This document shows positions 1-6,912 of a stretch of 9,870 nt of DNA, piece after piece; positions within the stretch are counted from its first letter, which is position 1; every line of letters starts with the position of its first letter. The DNA is from an uncultured bacterium (lineage in GTDB: Bacteria; Hydrothermota; Tepidihabitantia; Tepidihabitantales; Tepidihabitantaceae), in the NCBI GenBank assembly GCA_937139435.1, contig CAKZPX010000286.1, positions 1 to 9,870 of the forward strand, given 5' to 3'. A model generated the notes under the pieces. The model was not told where the DNA came from. It searched no databases and saw only the letters and a list, made by a program, of their open reading frames with translations. Position numbers and translations under genes: made by a program.

Positions 1-809
1 CCTTAGCCAGCTTTTTCCGTTCTACATTCGTCCGGGAAAAACCTTTTATCTGGAACCCCGGACGTATCGGACCACGGTTTGACTGGCTCGACCACACCCA
101 CATACTCATCCGGGAAGGTTCGCTCGCCGGCAAGGAACTGAATATTGTCACGGAAATCTTTCCGAAAAAGGCGAATATCTTCGCCTCACTCAATGGACAG
201 CAGATCGGTCGCGCCTACATCGAACGCGACCCCCCTGGTGTCGGGATAATCCTCTGGGACATCGCAGTAAAAGAAGGTTACCGCAGAAAGGGCGTCGCCT
301 CAATAATGACCTATTGCATATTCCGCGAACTCCTCTCCGTGCAGAAAACGGCGTTCTTCAAAATTCGGATGATGCGGCTGATGAAGCCTGGAGAGAAAAA
401 CATCGAGCTTCAGAATGTCGGCATCGGGGTAATTGGTAACCGGCTCGGCTTCACGCCGGAATTCAATCTTGACCGTCTGCTCCACCCCAACAACATTACC
501 GGTCTGGAGGTGTTACCAGCCAAGGGCGAATTTCCTCCCAGTTTTAAAATTGTCATCAAAACATTTCCCCTCGTGCTTATCGCGTTCGTCCTGGATACCG
601 ACACCCTGAAACCGGTGGATGACTTCCGCACCTATGTCCAGCTCACCAAGGATGAATCAACAATCTATAACTGGGTCCGCCGGGGACTGATCGTGATTGG
701 TAATGGCAACTACTGGCTGCGCAGTAACGGGATTGACCAGTTTGTTAATCACCTTGCCACCGATGAGTGGGAGGCAAGGATGTTCCGGCGCAAGATACGC
801 GGGGTATAA
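1..809 (+). CDS. GNAT-family N-acetyltransferase with C-terminal HTH-like segment (5' truncated)
   Basis: The reading frame is open from the first complete codon at position 3 to the TAA at 807-809 (268 codons visible), so the gene begins upstream of the window. Numbering from that codon, residues 80-110 match GNAT motif A: a beta strand (GIILWDIAV) followed by the acetyl-CoA pyrophosphate-binding turn YRRKGVAS. Residues 136-153 (QNVGIGVIGNRLGFTPEF) look like the later GNAT element ending in LGF. Residues 211-248 (Y-x-Q-L-T-K-D-E-S-T-I-Y-N-W-V-R-R-G-L-I, then Y-W-L-R and D-Q-F-V) resemble an excisionase/MerR-type helix-turn-helix with its short wing. An acetyltransferase function on an unknown small molecule or protein is inferred from the fold. 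The HTH is a pattern-level call. The next gene starts 11 bases downstream, so the two are probably co-transcribed. Confidence 0.75.
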   Translation, partial: LASFFRSTFVREKPFIWNPGRIGPRFDWLDHTHILIREGSLAGKELNIVTEIFPKKANIFASLNGQQIGRAYIERDPPGVGIILWDIAVKEGYRRKGVASIMTYCIFRELLSVQKTAFFKIRMMRLMKPGEKNIELQNVGIGVIGNRLGFTPEFNLDRLLHPNNITGLEVLPAKGEFPPSFKIVIKTFPLVLIAFVLDTDTLKPVDDFRTYVQLTKDESTIYNWVRRGLIVIGNGNYWLRSNGIDQFVNHLATDEWEARMFRRKIRGV

Positions 810-820
810 AGGAAGGCACG

Positions 821-1495
821 ATGCCCGAAAAACTCCGTATTGAGACCCACCGTTCAATAGAAATTTCTTTTGCCCGACTCAGCCCGAGAATTGGTTGCGG
901 ACTGATGCTGGTAAATCTACCACGCTTTGACTCTTCTGATCCGCTCAATGCGATCATGCAAAACTACGGCTATACTAAAATCCATGCCGACAAACCGGCA
1001 CAAAAAATCCTCACCAATTCCGGACTGTTGAAATCATTCTATGACAATGCCTTCACCAACAAGAACCAGATTCAGCAGAACTTCCGCTCCACCTTCGGTC
1101 ATCTGGAGATCTATCTTGCCTTTGACCCGACGATAAAAACCGCCTGGTTTATCTCTGACCCTCAGAATAAAATCGCCCTGATCAATTACTATCGCGATGC
1201 CCTGTCCTTGGGACTGAAAGCTGATGGCATCATCCTTACCGGTTCCACCCCAAAACTAACACCGGTGGGCTGGCAAAACCTTTACTACCTGCTTACTGAG
1301 GAGTTCTTCAAAAAATACGGTCCGATTGAACGGATAGAAATAATGAGCATCCTGTCCGACGCCCGGTGGCGCCATCCTACTCTGGGCCTGGGGGTCACCC
1401 TGTTGAATATGAAGGAGCTAAAGGATATCCGGGCAGCGGTAGAATATGCGTTGCGCGGTGGAGAAAGTGGCGGTAACGAGACCGGTACCCGCTAA
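821..1495 (+). CDS. Conserved-looking hypothetical protein, 224 residues
   Basis: I do not recognise this protein. The start chosen is the ATG at 821, preceded by AAAGGAAGG (808-816). The frame stays open upstream to 767, but that extension would overlap the GNAT gene and has no better ribosome binding site. The product is a soluble-looking mixed alpha/beta protein with no signal peptide or membrane segment. It has hydrophobic strands near residues 22-31 (G-C-G-L-M-L-V-N-L-P), 96-110 (H-L-E-I-Y-L-A-F-D) and 131-140 (A-D-G-I-I-L-T-G-S-T-P). The tail is Gly-rich and polar (GGESGGNETGTR) and looks disordered. Cysteine is nearly absent and no metal or nucleotide motif is visible. It lies 11 bases after the acetyltransferase and before a fresh promoter, so it likely ends that upstream operon. 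Confidence 0.7.
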   Translation: MPEKLRIETHRSIEISFARLSPRIGCGLMLVNLPRFDSSDPLNAIMQNYGYTKIHADKPAQKILTNSGLLKSFYDNAFTNKNQIQQNFRSTFGHLEIYLAFDPTIKTAWFISDPQNKIALINYYRDALSLGLKADGIILTGSTPKLTPVGWQNLYYLLTEEFFKKYGPIERIEIMSILSDARWRHPTLGLGVTLLNMKELKDIRAAVEYALRGGESGGNETGTR

Positions 1496-1500
1496 CTGCA

Positions 1501-1528
1501 TTGACATTCTTTCCCGCTAAGTTAAAAT
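1501..1528 (+). promoter_or_regulatory. Sigma70-type promoter of the AIRS-thiN-S55-propeller operon
   Basis: A perfect -35 box TTGACA (1501-1506) is separated by 16 bases from TAAAAT (1523-1528). A second TAAAAT at 1535-1540 is badly spaced for this -35. Transcription would start near 1535, leaving a leader of about 30 bases before the ATG at 1567. No operator or riboswitch fits in such a short leader. The site lies just after the stop of the previous gene. Confidence 0.75.
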
Positions 1529-1553
1529 CTGTGGTAAAATTAGAAAAGAAATG

Positions 1554-1560
1554 AAAGGAG
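1554..1560 (+). promoter_or_regulatory. Ribosome binding site for the AIRS-like gene
   Basis: AAAGGAG ends 6 bases before the ATG at 1567. It supports this start and efficient translation of the first gene in the operon. Confidence 0.8.
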
Positions 1561-1566
1561 CAGAGC

Positions 1567-2610
1567 ATGACGTCTCTTCCGAACATTGGGAAGTTAGACC
1601 CGGAATCTTTTAACAAACTTATCTTTCCCTATCTGGGAGCATCGTCATCCAGAGTAATTCTCGGTCCAAAACATGGCGTGGATGCAGCGGTGATTGCGCT
1701 TGATGATGCACCACCAGGAAAAAGAAAGGTTATGGCGGTGGCAGAGGACCCAACATTTGGTCTACCGGTTCTCCTGCCCTATTTTGGCTGGAGTATTGTT
1801 CATATCTGCGCCAGCGATGTTGCGGTAATTGGGATCAAACCGCAGTTTCTTTCCATCTGTCTGCTTTTCCCGCCTGAAACAACCGCAGAGACGGTCAGTG
1901 CTATCTGGAACCAGGTGCATCAGGAGTGTGAGAAACTCGGTATCAGCATCGTTGGCGGACATACCGGCATCTATCCAGGAATATCCTATCCCCTGAATGG
2001 TGGTTGCGCAGTCTGGGGATTTGGCGAAGAAAACGAAATCACCCCGGCATCATCAGCCCGACCTGGTGACATCCTGGTGGCGACCAAGGGTCCGGCGATT
2101 GAAGCGACCGCAATATTAGCCCTGCAGGCGGAACCAGCGCTGAAGAAGGTGCTACCCGAGGAGACGGTTAACGCTGCCAAAGATTTGTTCTATCAGATGA
2201 CCGTTGTCCCTGACGCCCTGCTCTGCCGCAAGTTTGCCCGGGCGATGCACGATGCAACCGAGGGCGGTCTGCTGGGTGGCATCTATGAAATGACTGAGGC
2301 AAGCGGTATCGGGGTAACTGTTTATGAATCCCGCATAACCATGCCGGAACCGGTGGAACGGGTCTGCAGCCATTTCCGCATTGACCCTTTGATTGCAATC
2401 AGTGAAGGGACGCTGGTCGCAGCGGTGCCGCCCGAAAAGATGTCCGGGCTTCGTGCCGCAGCAGAATCAGAGAACCTGCCCTTATTGGAACTGGGCGAAT
2501 TCACCAGTAGCGGACGTCGGTTCGTCAGAAAAAATGGGACCGAGGAGCCGTTACTGCCGGTAAAGGAAGACCCGTTCTGGCAAGCATACTTCCAGGCGAT
2601 GACCGGGTGA
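1567..2610 (+). CDS. AIR synthase-related (HypE/ThiL-superfamily) protein
   Basis: The 347-residue product has the two-domain layout of the PurM/AIR synthase superfamily, whose members bind ATP and phosphorylate or activate small substrates (PurM, PurL, SelD, ThiL, HypE). The N-terminal half shows GVDAAVIALDD (37-47), E-D-P-T-F-G-L-P (60-67), ASDVAVIGIKP (82-92) and the glycine-rich GGHTG (130-134). The C-terminal half carries the AIRS_C signature MHDATEGGLLGGIYEM (227-242) and I-S-E-G-T-L-V-A-A-V-P (278-288). It ends in an ordinary DPFWQAYFQAMTG and lacks the HypE C-terminal cysteine motif used for carbamoyl/cyanide transfer, so it is probably not a true hydrogenase maturation HypE. No [NiFe] hydrogenase or hyp gene is nearby. 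Its stop codon overlaps the start of a ThiN gene, which raises the possibility of a thiamine-monophosphate kinase-like role. That role is inferred from context only. Confidence 0.88.
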   Translation: MTSLPNIGKLDPESFNKLIFPYLGASSSRVILGPKHGVDAAVIALDDAPPGKRKVMAVAEDPTFGLPVLLPYFGWSIVHICASDVAVIGIKPQFLSICLLFPPETTAETVSAIWNQVHQECEKLGISIVGGHTGIYPGISYPLNGGCAVWGFGEENEITPASSARPGDILVATKGPAIEATAILALQAEPALKKVLPEETVNAAKDLFYQMTVVPDALLCRKFARAMHDATEGGLLGGIYEMTEASGIGVTVYESRITMPEPVERVCSHFRIDPLIAISEGTLVAAVPPEKMSGLRAAAESENLPLLELGEFTSSGRRFVRKNGTEEPLLPVKEDPFWQAYFQAMTG

Positions 2611-3194
2611 ACGATTTAAAAGAGCAGACACTCAAGCGACTGAAGGAGGCGTTAGCCCTTCTGGAAAATTGTCCGGAATTCGTTCCCTTTGTGCCCGAGG
2701 TCCGAACCAATATTGTCTTTGCCCTGCCCGACGCCCGCAATCCCGAGGATGTCGCCGCGATTGACGGCAGGATTACCGTGGTTCAGGGTCGCCCCCGCGC
2801 CTGTGGCGCGCCGGAGTTCGGTGCCTCAGACCACCTTGCCCGTCTAATCCTGGAACTGCGACAATATGCACCGGAGATTCGTGCCGCAATTAACTTCCGC
2901 TGGAATGAACAGCTCCTTGCCCATGTCCAGCACTGGGCACAAATCCGGGGCAAAAAGATTGGCGTTATTGACCGCTCCTGTGAACCCGAGGAATTGATCG
3001 GCCGGGAAAAGATGTCTATGCCCTGGAAGGTTAAGCAACTCATTGCCAGGACCGGTGGCGCGGTTCCAGAGATTTTCTACGAAACCCGGGGCTGGGGCAA
3101 GGAACCGCTCTTTGTCCTTGTGGGCGCTGACCCGGTAAACGTCGTTACCGAGGTGATTAACATTGCTCGTTCCTATAACCAGAATTATCGCTAA
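2607..3194 (+). CDS. thiN: ThiN-family protein (probable thiamine-phosphate synthase)
   Basis: The 195-residue product matches the ThiN family, known as a fusion to ThiD, as the ligand-binding part of archaeal HTH regulators, or alone. Enzymatic ThiN joins the pyrimidine and thiazole moieties to give thiamine phosphate. Visible family features are VPEVRTNIVFALPDA (29-43), D-V-A-A-I-D-G-R-I-T-V-V (48-59), F-G-A-S-D-H-L-A-R (71-79), R-A-A-I-N-F-R-W (92-99), MSMPW (136-140) and G-W-G-K-E-P (162-167) before a closing V-G-A-D-P-V. R33, R55 and H76 are candidates for the conserved Arg/His of the active site. Only about 25 helical residues precede the domain, so neither ThiD nor a complete DNA-binding domain is present and an enzyme is likelier than a repressor. 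The start is GTG at 2607, overlapping the upstream TGA by 4 bases (GTGA), which implies translational coupling. Confidence 0.85.
   Translation: MNDLKEQTLKRLKEALALLENCPEFVPFVPEVRTNIVFALPDARNPEDVAAIDGRITVVQGRPRACGAPEFGASDHLARLILELRQYAPEIRAAINFRWNEQLLAHVQHWAQIRGKKIGVIDRSCEPEELIGREKMSMPWKVKQLIARTGGAVPEIFYETRGWGKEPLFVLVGADPVNVVTEVINIARSYNQNYR
3150..3157 (+). promoter_or_regulatory. Internal ribosome binding site inside thiN for the S55 gene
   Basis: GAGGTGAT matches the anti-Shine-Dalgarno complement over eight bases and ends 5 bases before TTG 3163. It lies within the last codons of thiN. It is the main reason to prefer the overlapping TTG start over GTG 3199, which has no upstream SD. Confidence 0.55.
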
Positions 3195-4896
3195 CCCGGT
3201 GGTACACCATAAATTATCTTTAACCCGTAGTTCCTTAACAATCTTCCTGCTTATCTTCTCATCTGGTTTCGGGGTACCGATTATGACAGTTGATGAAATA
3301 AAACCGGGAATGAAGGGCGTGGGACGTTCGGTCTTTTCCGGAACCAGACCCGAGGAGTTCCAGGTGGAAGTGATAGATGTAATGCGGCAGGTATCTCCCG
3401 GCGCAGATTTGATTCTCTGCCGCCTTTCCGGTGCCGGACTGGAAAACTCCGGAGTGATTGCCGGCATGTCCGGCAGTCCGGTTTACATTGACAACAAACT
3501 TATCGGTGCTGTCGCCTATGCCTGGGAATTTGCCAAAGAACCAATTGCCGGGATCACGCCGATAACCGAGATGTTACAGATCTGGGAACTACCTTCCCGA
3601 GGCAAAGGACAAAACTTTGGTTTATCCCGCATCGGACTTAACCGTCTACCATTACCAGTTGCTATCTCCGGGCTCTCGCCGACCCTGGAAGAGATTATTT
3701 CACCGGTACTGGCGTCCTGGGGAATGAAACCCTGTGCCATCACCAGTGCCGGTGGTAAAAGTGACACCGCCCAGCTTGTCCCTGGTGGGGTGATCGGTGT
3801 GGCGCTCCTTGACGGTGATGTTCGGGCAGCAGCGGTGGGCACAATTACCCATCGGGAAGGAAACAGGGTTATCGCTTTCGGTCACCCGTTTTTTCTTGCC
3901 GGCGATGTCGAGTTGCCCATGACCGGCGGAGTTATTCACTCCATTCTGCCCTCCATTGCCAACTCATTTAAAATATTTTCTCCGGGAGCACCGGTTGGCA
4001 CAATCAGCCAGGACCGTTACTGTGGCATCGCCGGAACAATCGGCGTCCCGGCACCGATGATTCCGGTAACGGTCAGGGTTATTTCGCCTGTCCGTCAGGA
4101 CACCTTTAATTTCCGTGCTGCCCGCCATGAACAACTTACCCCGGCATTTATCCCGATTGGCATCGCCGATGTTGCACTCCAGACCGAGGGCACACTGCAA
4201 GATGTCACCCTGAAGAGCCGAATCCGGCTCGTATTTGCCAAAGGGAAGGAGACCGAAATCGAGCACACCTTTGCCGGTGTTAACCCGATTGCCAACCTCT
4301 ACGAGAAGACCCAGGCAGAGCTGAAACTAATATTTGAAAACGAATTTCAACCGGTAGAACTGACCCGGATCGATGCTGAGTTACACTTCACCGCCAGCAA
4401 AAACAGCGCCATCCTGCTTGCGGCAATCCCTGACCGGTTCCGGATAAAGGCGGGCGAAACGCTCATCGTCCGGCTTCAGTTGCGCGACTATCGGGGCGAA
4501 GAGATAGAAAGGTCAGTAACCATACCGCTCCCCATCACCACACCTTCGGGTCCTTTCACCATTACCATATCATCGCGCGACGAATTCCTTGCCAGCGAAT
4601 GTAATCGTGCCCTGGCGAGCATTAAACCTAGCACCATGGAGCAACTCCTGCAACTCCTTGCCGAATCGGGGCAGGAGGATGAACTGATTGTTGCCGGCTA
4701 TAGCGGTAAACCGGGTCTTACGGTTGGTTCCCGGGAACTGCCGCAGGCGCCACCCTACCTGCGCCAGATACTCAGCGCCGACATAAAAGGCGGAAAAATC
4801 CAGCCGACCGGCTCCAGCCTTTTATTTAAAATCCCTGTCAATCTCGGGCGGGTAATCACCGGTTCTGCCCGCCTGGAACTGGAGGTAATAAAATAA
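3163..4896 (+). CDS. Exported SpoIVB-like S55 family serine peptidase
   Basis: The product is 577 residues from the TTG at 3163, which overlaps thiN by 32 bases. The alternative start GTG 3199 would give 565 residues and a more usual signal peptide. A basic N-region and hydrophobic stretch (about 24-38, LTIFLLIFSSGFG) indicate export. The mature part opens with M-T-V-D-E-I-K-P-G-M-K-G-V-G (41-54). The nucleophile motif GMSGSPVY is at 101-108 (S103 is the likely catalytic serine), followed by IGAVAYAW and GITPITEML. The segment GNRVIAFGHPFF (233-244) supplies the likely catalytic H241, followed by SFKIFSPGAPVG. In B. subtilis SpoIVB the GH motif comes before GMSGSP; here the order is reversed. 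The C-terminal 250 residues look like beta-rich accessory domains. No sporulation gene is visible, so the substrate is unknown. The next gene starts immediately after the stop. Confidence 0.82.
   Translation: MLVPITRIIANPVVHHKLSLTRSSLTIFLLIFSSGFGVPIMTVDEIKPGMKGVGRSVFSGTRPEEFQVEVIDVMRQVSPGADLILCRLSGAGLENSGVIAGMSGSPVYIDNKLIGAVAYAWEFAKEPIAGITPITEMLQIWELPSRGKGQNFGLSRIGLNRLPLPVAISGLSPTLEEIISPVLASWGMKPCAITSAGGKSDTAQLVPGGVIGVALLDGDVRAAAVGTITHREGNRVIAFGHPFFLAGDVELPMTGGVIHSILPSIANSFKIFSPGAPVGTISQDRYCGIAGTIGVPAPMIPVTVRVISPVRQDTFNFRAARHEQLTPAFIPIGIADVALQTEGTLQDVTLKSRIRLVFAKGKETEIEHTFAGVNPIANLYEKTQAELKLIFENEFQPVELTRIDAELHFTASKNSAILLAAIPDRFRIKAGETLIVRLQLRDYRGEEIERSVTIPLPITTPSGPFTITISSRDEFLASECNRALASIKPSTMEQLLQLLAESGQEDELIVAGYSGKPGLTVGSRELPQAPPYLRQILSADIKGGKIQPTGSSLLFKIPVNLGRVITGSARLELEVIK
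4881..4886 (+). promoter_or_regulatory. Ribosome binding site for the propeller gene
   Basis: GGAGGT lies 10 bases before ATG 4897, inside the last codons of the S55 gene. It supports the 4897 start over the in-frame ATG at 4948, whose purine run abuts the start codon with no spacing. Confidence 0.6.
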
Positions 4897-6912
4897 ATGA
4901 AACGAAAATTATTTTCTTACTCTTTCCGCCGGTTCAACCACAGGAAGATGAGATTATTTTATATCTTACTGCTCTTTACCCTTGCCAGTTTCGCCCATTC
5001 GGCAACCTGTACCATCATCCCGGCAGAAGAACTGTTTAACAATGTTGACCGGATTGAACATAAAAACATCCTGCTCCCGGCAACCGGTGCTATCAAACTG
5101 GGACCGGCACTGATAACGGTCTGTTCACTCGCCGAGAACACGGTATATCAGATTGCCTCAGACGCGACAGATAACCTCTACCTCAGCGCCCGCAACACCC
5201 TGTACCGCAAACCAAGGGGCAGTAACCGGCTCCAGCAACTGTATCAGGACAACAATAACGAAATTCTTACCCTGACCGTACTTCCGGACCGCACCGTTTT
5301 CTTCGGCACCACTCCCGAAGGTAAGATATACCGCATCATGCCCGGCGGCATCCCGCAACCGGTCGCCAACACCGGTGCCACCTATATATCCTTCCTTCTG
5401 CCCGCACCGGACCGCTCGGTGTTATGTGCCACCGGACCCGAAGGAAAACTTTTGCGCATCTATCCGGATGGCAGACAGCAGACCGTCTTCACCGCCAGCC
5501 AGGCACACATCACCACCCTCACCTGGCTGAAACCGGGTGAAGAACTTCTCGCCGGGACATCACCCGATGGTATTGTTTACCGTTTGATATTTTCTCCATC
5601 CGGTGGCAAACCCCGGGTTACAGTATTTTACGACACCCCGCTGGAAGAGATTCGCGCCATCGTCTACGATGGTCAAGAGCAGATTTATATCGCCGGAAAC
5701 CCGGATGCTGAATCCGGTAACCGGGATGGACCGAGCCAGCCGGCAGTTTACCTTTTAAACACCGATGGCATCCCTTCCTGGCAATGGCTCTGTCCGGATT
5801 CGGTGATTTACAACATCCACCTCCACAACCAGCGCCTCCTGGTCCTCACCGGCAATCGCGGAATAATGTACACCCTGGAAAATGCTGCTACCGCCCAGCC
5901 AGCAATAGTTGCCCGTCTTGCCGAAGCCGGGGCAACCGCTATCACCCGCTCCGGCAAAACGCTCTATCTGGGCAGCAGCAACCCGGCCCGACTCTACCAG
6001 TTAACCGATTTCTATGCCGATTCCGGTTCTGTGACCGGTGTCCCATTTGACTGCGGTGCACCGGCACAATTCGGTCAACTCCAGGTGCGGGCACAGGTAC
6101 CGGCTGGCACCGAACTGACCATCGCCACCCGCTCCGGCAACTCCTCCATCCCGGACTCAACCTGGAGCGAATGGCAACCGCTCGCACCGCTACCGGGCAG
6201 GATCGCCTCTCCACCGGCACGGTTTATCCAGTGGCAGGCAACTCTTGCCACCCGCTTTCCTGACCGCACCCCGCAACTGGAACGGATTGATTTGTTCTAC
6301 CGTCCAGTTAATCGGGCACCGCTTGTCAACCGTCTGGAAATAAATCAGCCCTCTGAGGTTGATGCCCGCCGGGGTAATGTCCAGTTCCGGCGCCAGATAT
6401 CCTGGGATGCGGTAGACCCGGATGAAGACTCGCTTGTCTTTCAGTTATTCATCCGACCGGAAAAGGAGAACATCTGGCAGGCACTGGACACGAATCTCAC
6501 CGAAACCCGTTACGAACTTGACACCCGCACCCTGCCTGATGGCTGGTATTACCTCCGGCTCACGGTCAGTGACCGGACTGACCGTCCTTATAATACCGCA
6601 CTCAGTACCGAACGCATCAGTTCCCCTTTTATTATTGACAACACCCCGCCCGAGGTTGCCGGTCTAAAAATCTCGGGGGCAAAGGTGTCCTGGACGGTTC
6701 GCGACCGGATATCACCCATCGCCTTCTGTCGTGTTGCGATTAACGCTGGTTCCTGGCGCCCCCTGGAACCGGCTGATGGCATCTACGACGAGCAGGAGGA
6801 GTCCTTTACCCTGCCCCTGCCCGATGGTGCTGAAATAAAAACTGTTGCCATCTGGGCAACCGATGCGCTGGGCAACAGCACCACCGCCCGGGAGTTCGTC
6901 TCTGGGCGCTAA
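4897..6912 (+). CDS. Exported beta-propeller protein with C-terminal Ig/FnIII-like domains
   Basis: The product is 671 residues. Its N-terminus is a long basic region (1-19) plus hydrophobic core (20-33, FYILLLFTLASFA) ending in A-H-S before A36, a signal-peptidase I-like site. The residues before C38 do not form a lipobox. A repeated unit of the form D-x-x-L/V-x-x-G-T-x-P-D/E-G-x-I/V-Y-R-L occurs near 89-105, 128-147, 169-188, 211-230, 257-287, 308-326 and 350-369. That is seven copies about 40-46 residues apart, as expected for a seven-bladed propeller. Residues 380-470 form a beta-rich linker domain. Residues 476-585 contain W-D-A-V-D-P-D-E-D-S-L and W-Y-Y-L-R-L-T-V-S-D, typical of Ig/FnIII-like extracellular modules, and a final such module spans about 586-671. 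I see no catalytic motif; a binding or scaffold role in the envelope is inferred. ATG 4897 directly follows the S55 stop TAA (4894-4896). Confidence 0.75.
   Translation: MKRKLFSYSFRRFNHRKMRLFYILLLFTLASFAHSATCTIIPAEELFNNVDRIEHKNILLPATGAIKLGPALITVCSLAENTVYQIASDATDNLYLSARNTLYRKPRGSNRLQQLYQDNNNEILTLTVLPDRTVFFGTTPEGKIYRIMPGGIPQPVANTGATYISFLLPAPDRSVLCATGPEGKLLRIYPDGRQQTVFTASQAHITTLTWLKPGEELLAGTSPDGIVYRLIFSPSGGKPRVTVFYDTPLEEIRAIVYDGQEQIYIAGNPDAESGNRDGPSQPAVYLLNTDGIPSWQWLCPDSVIYNIHLHNQRLLVLTGNRGIMYTLENAATAQPAIVARLAEAGATAITRSGKTLYLGSSNPARLYQLTDFYADSGSVTGVPFDCGAPAQFGQLQVRAQVPAGTELTIATRSGNSSIPDSTWSEWQPLAPLPGRIASPPARFIQWQATLATRFPDRTPQLERIDLFYRPVNRAPLVNRLEINQPSEVDARRGNVQFRRQISWDAVDPDEDSLVFQLFIRPEKENIWQALDTNLTETRYELDTRTLPDGWYYLRLTVSDRTDRPYNTALSTERISSPFIIDNTPPEVAGLKISGAKVSWTVRDRISPIAFCRVAINAGSWRPLEPADGIYDEQEESFTLPLPDGAEIKTVAIWATDALGNSTTAREFVSGR

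Noticed and set aside
1567..2610. Calling the first operon gene hypE
   Set aside because: The C-terminal cysteine motif needed for HypE chemistry is absent and there are no hydrogenase genes nearby.
2844..3467. Long minus-strand open frame (207 codons) across thiN and the S55 gene
   Set aside because: Antisense shadow of two genes with clear family motifs; its own translation shows no recognisable domain.
5784..6220. Open frames of about 90 codons in other frames within the propeller gene
   Set aside because: Pro/Arg/Cys-rich shadow translations of a GC-rich coding region with no ribosome sites.
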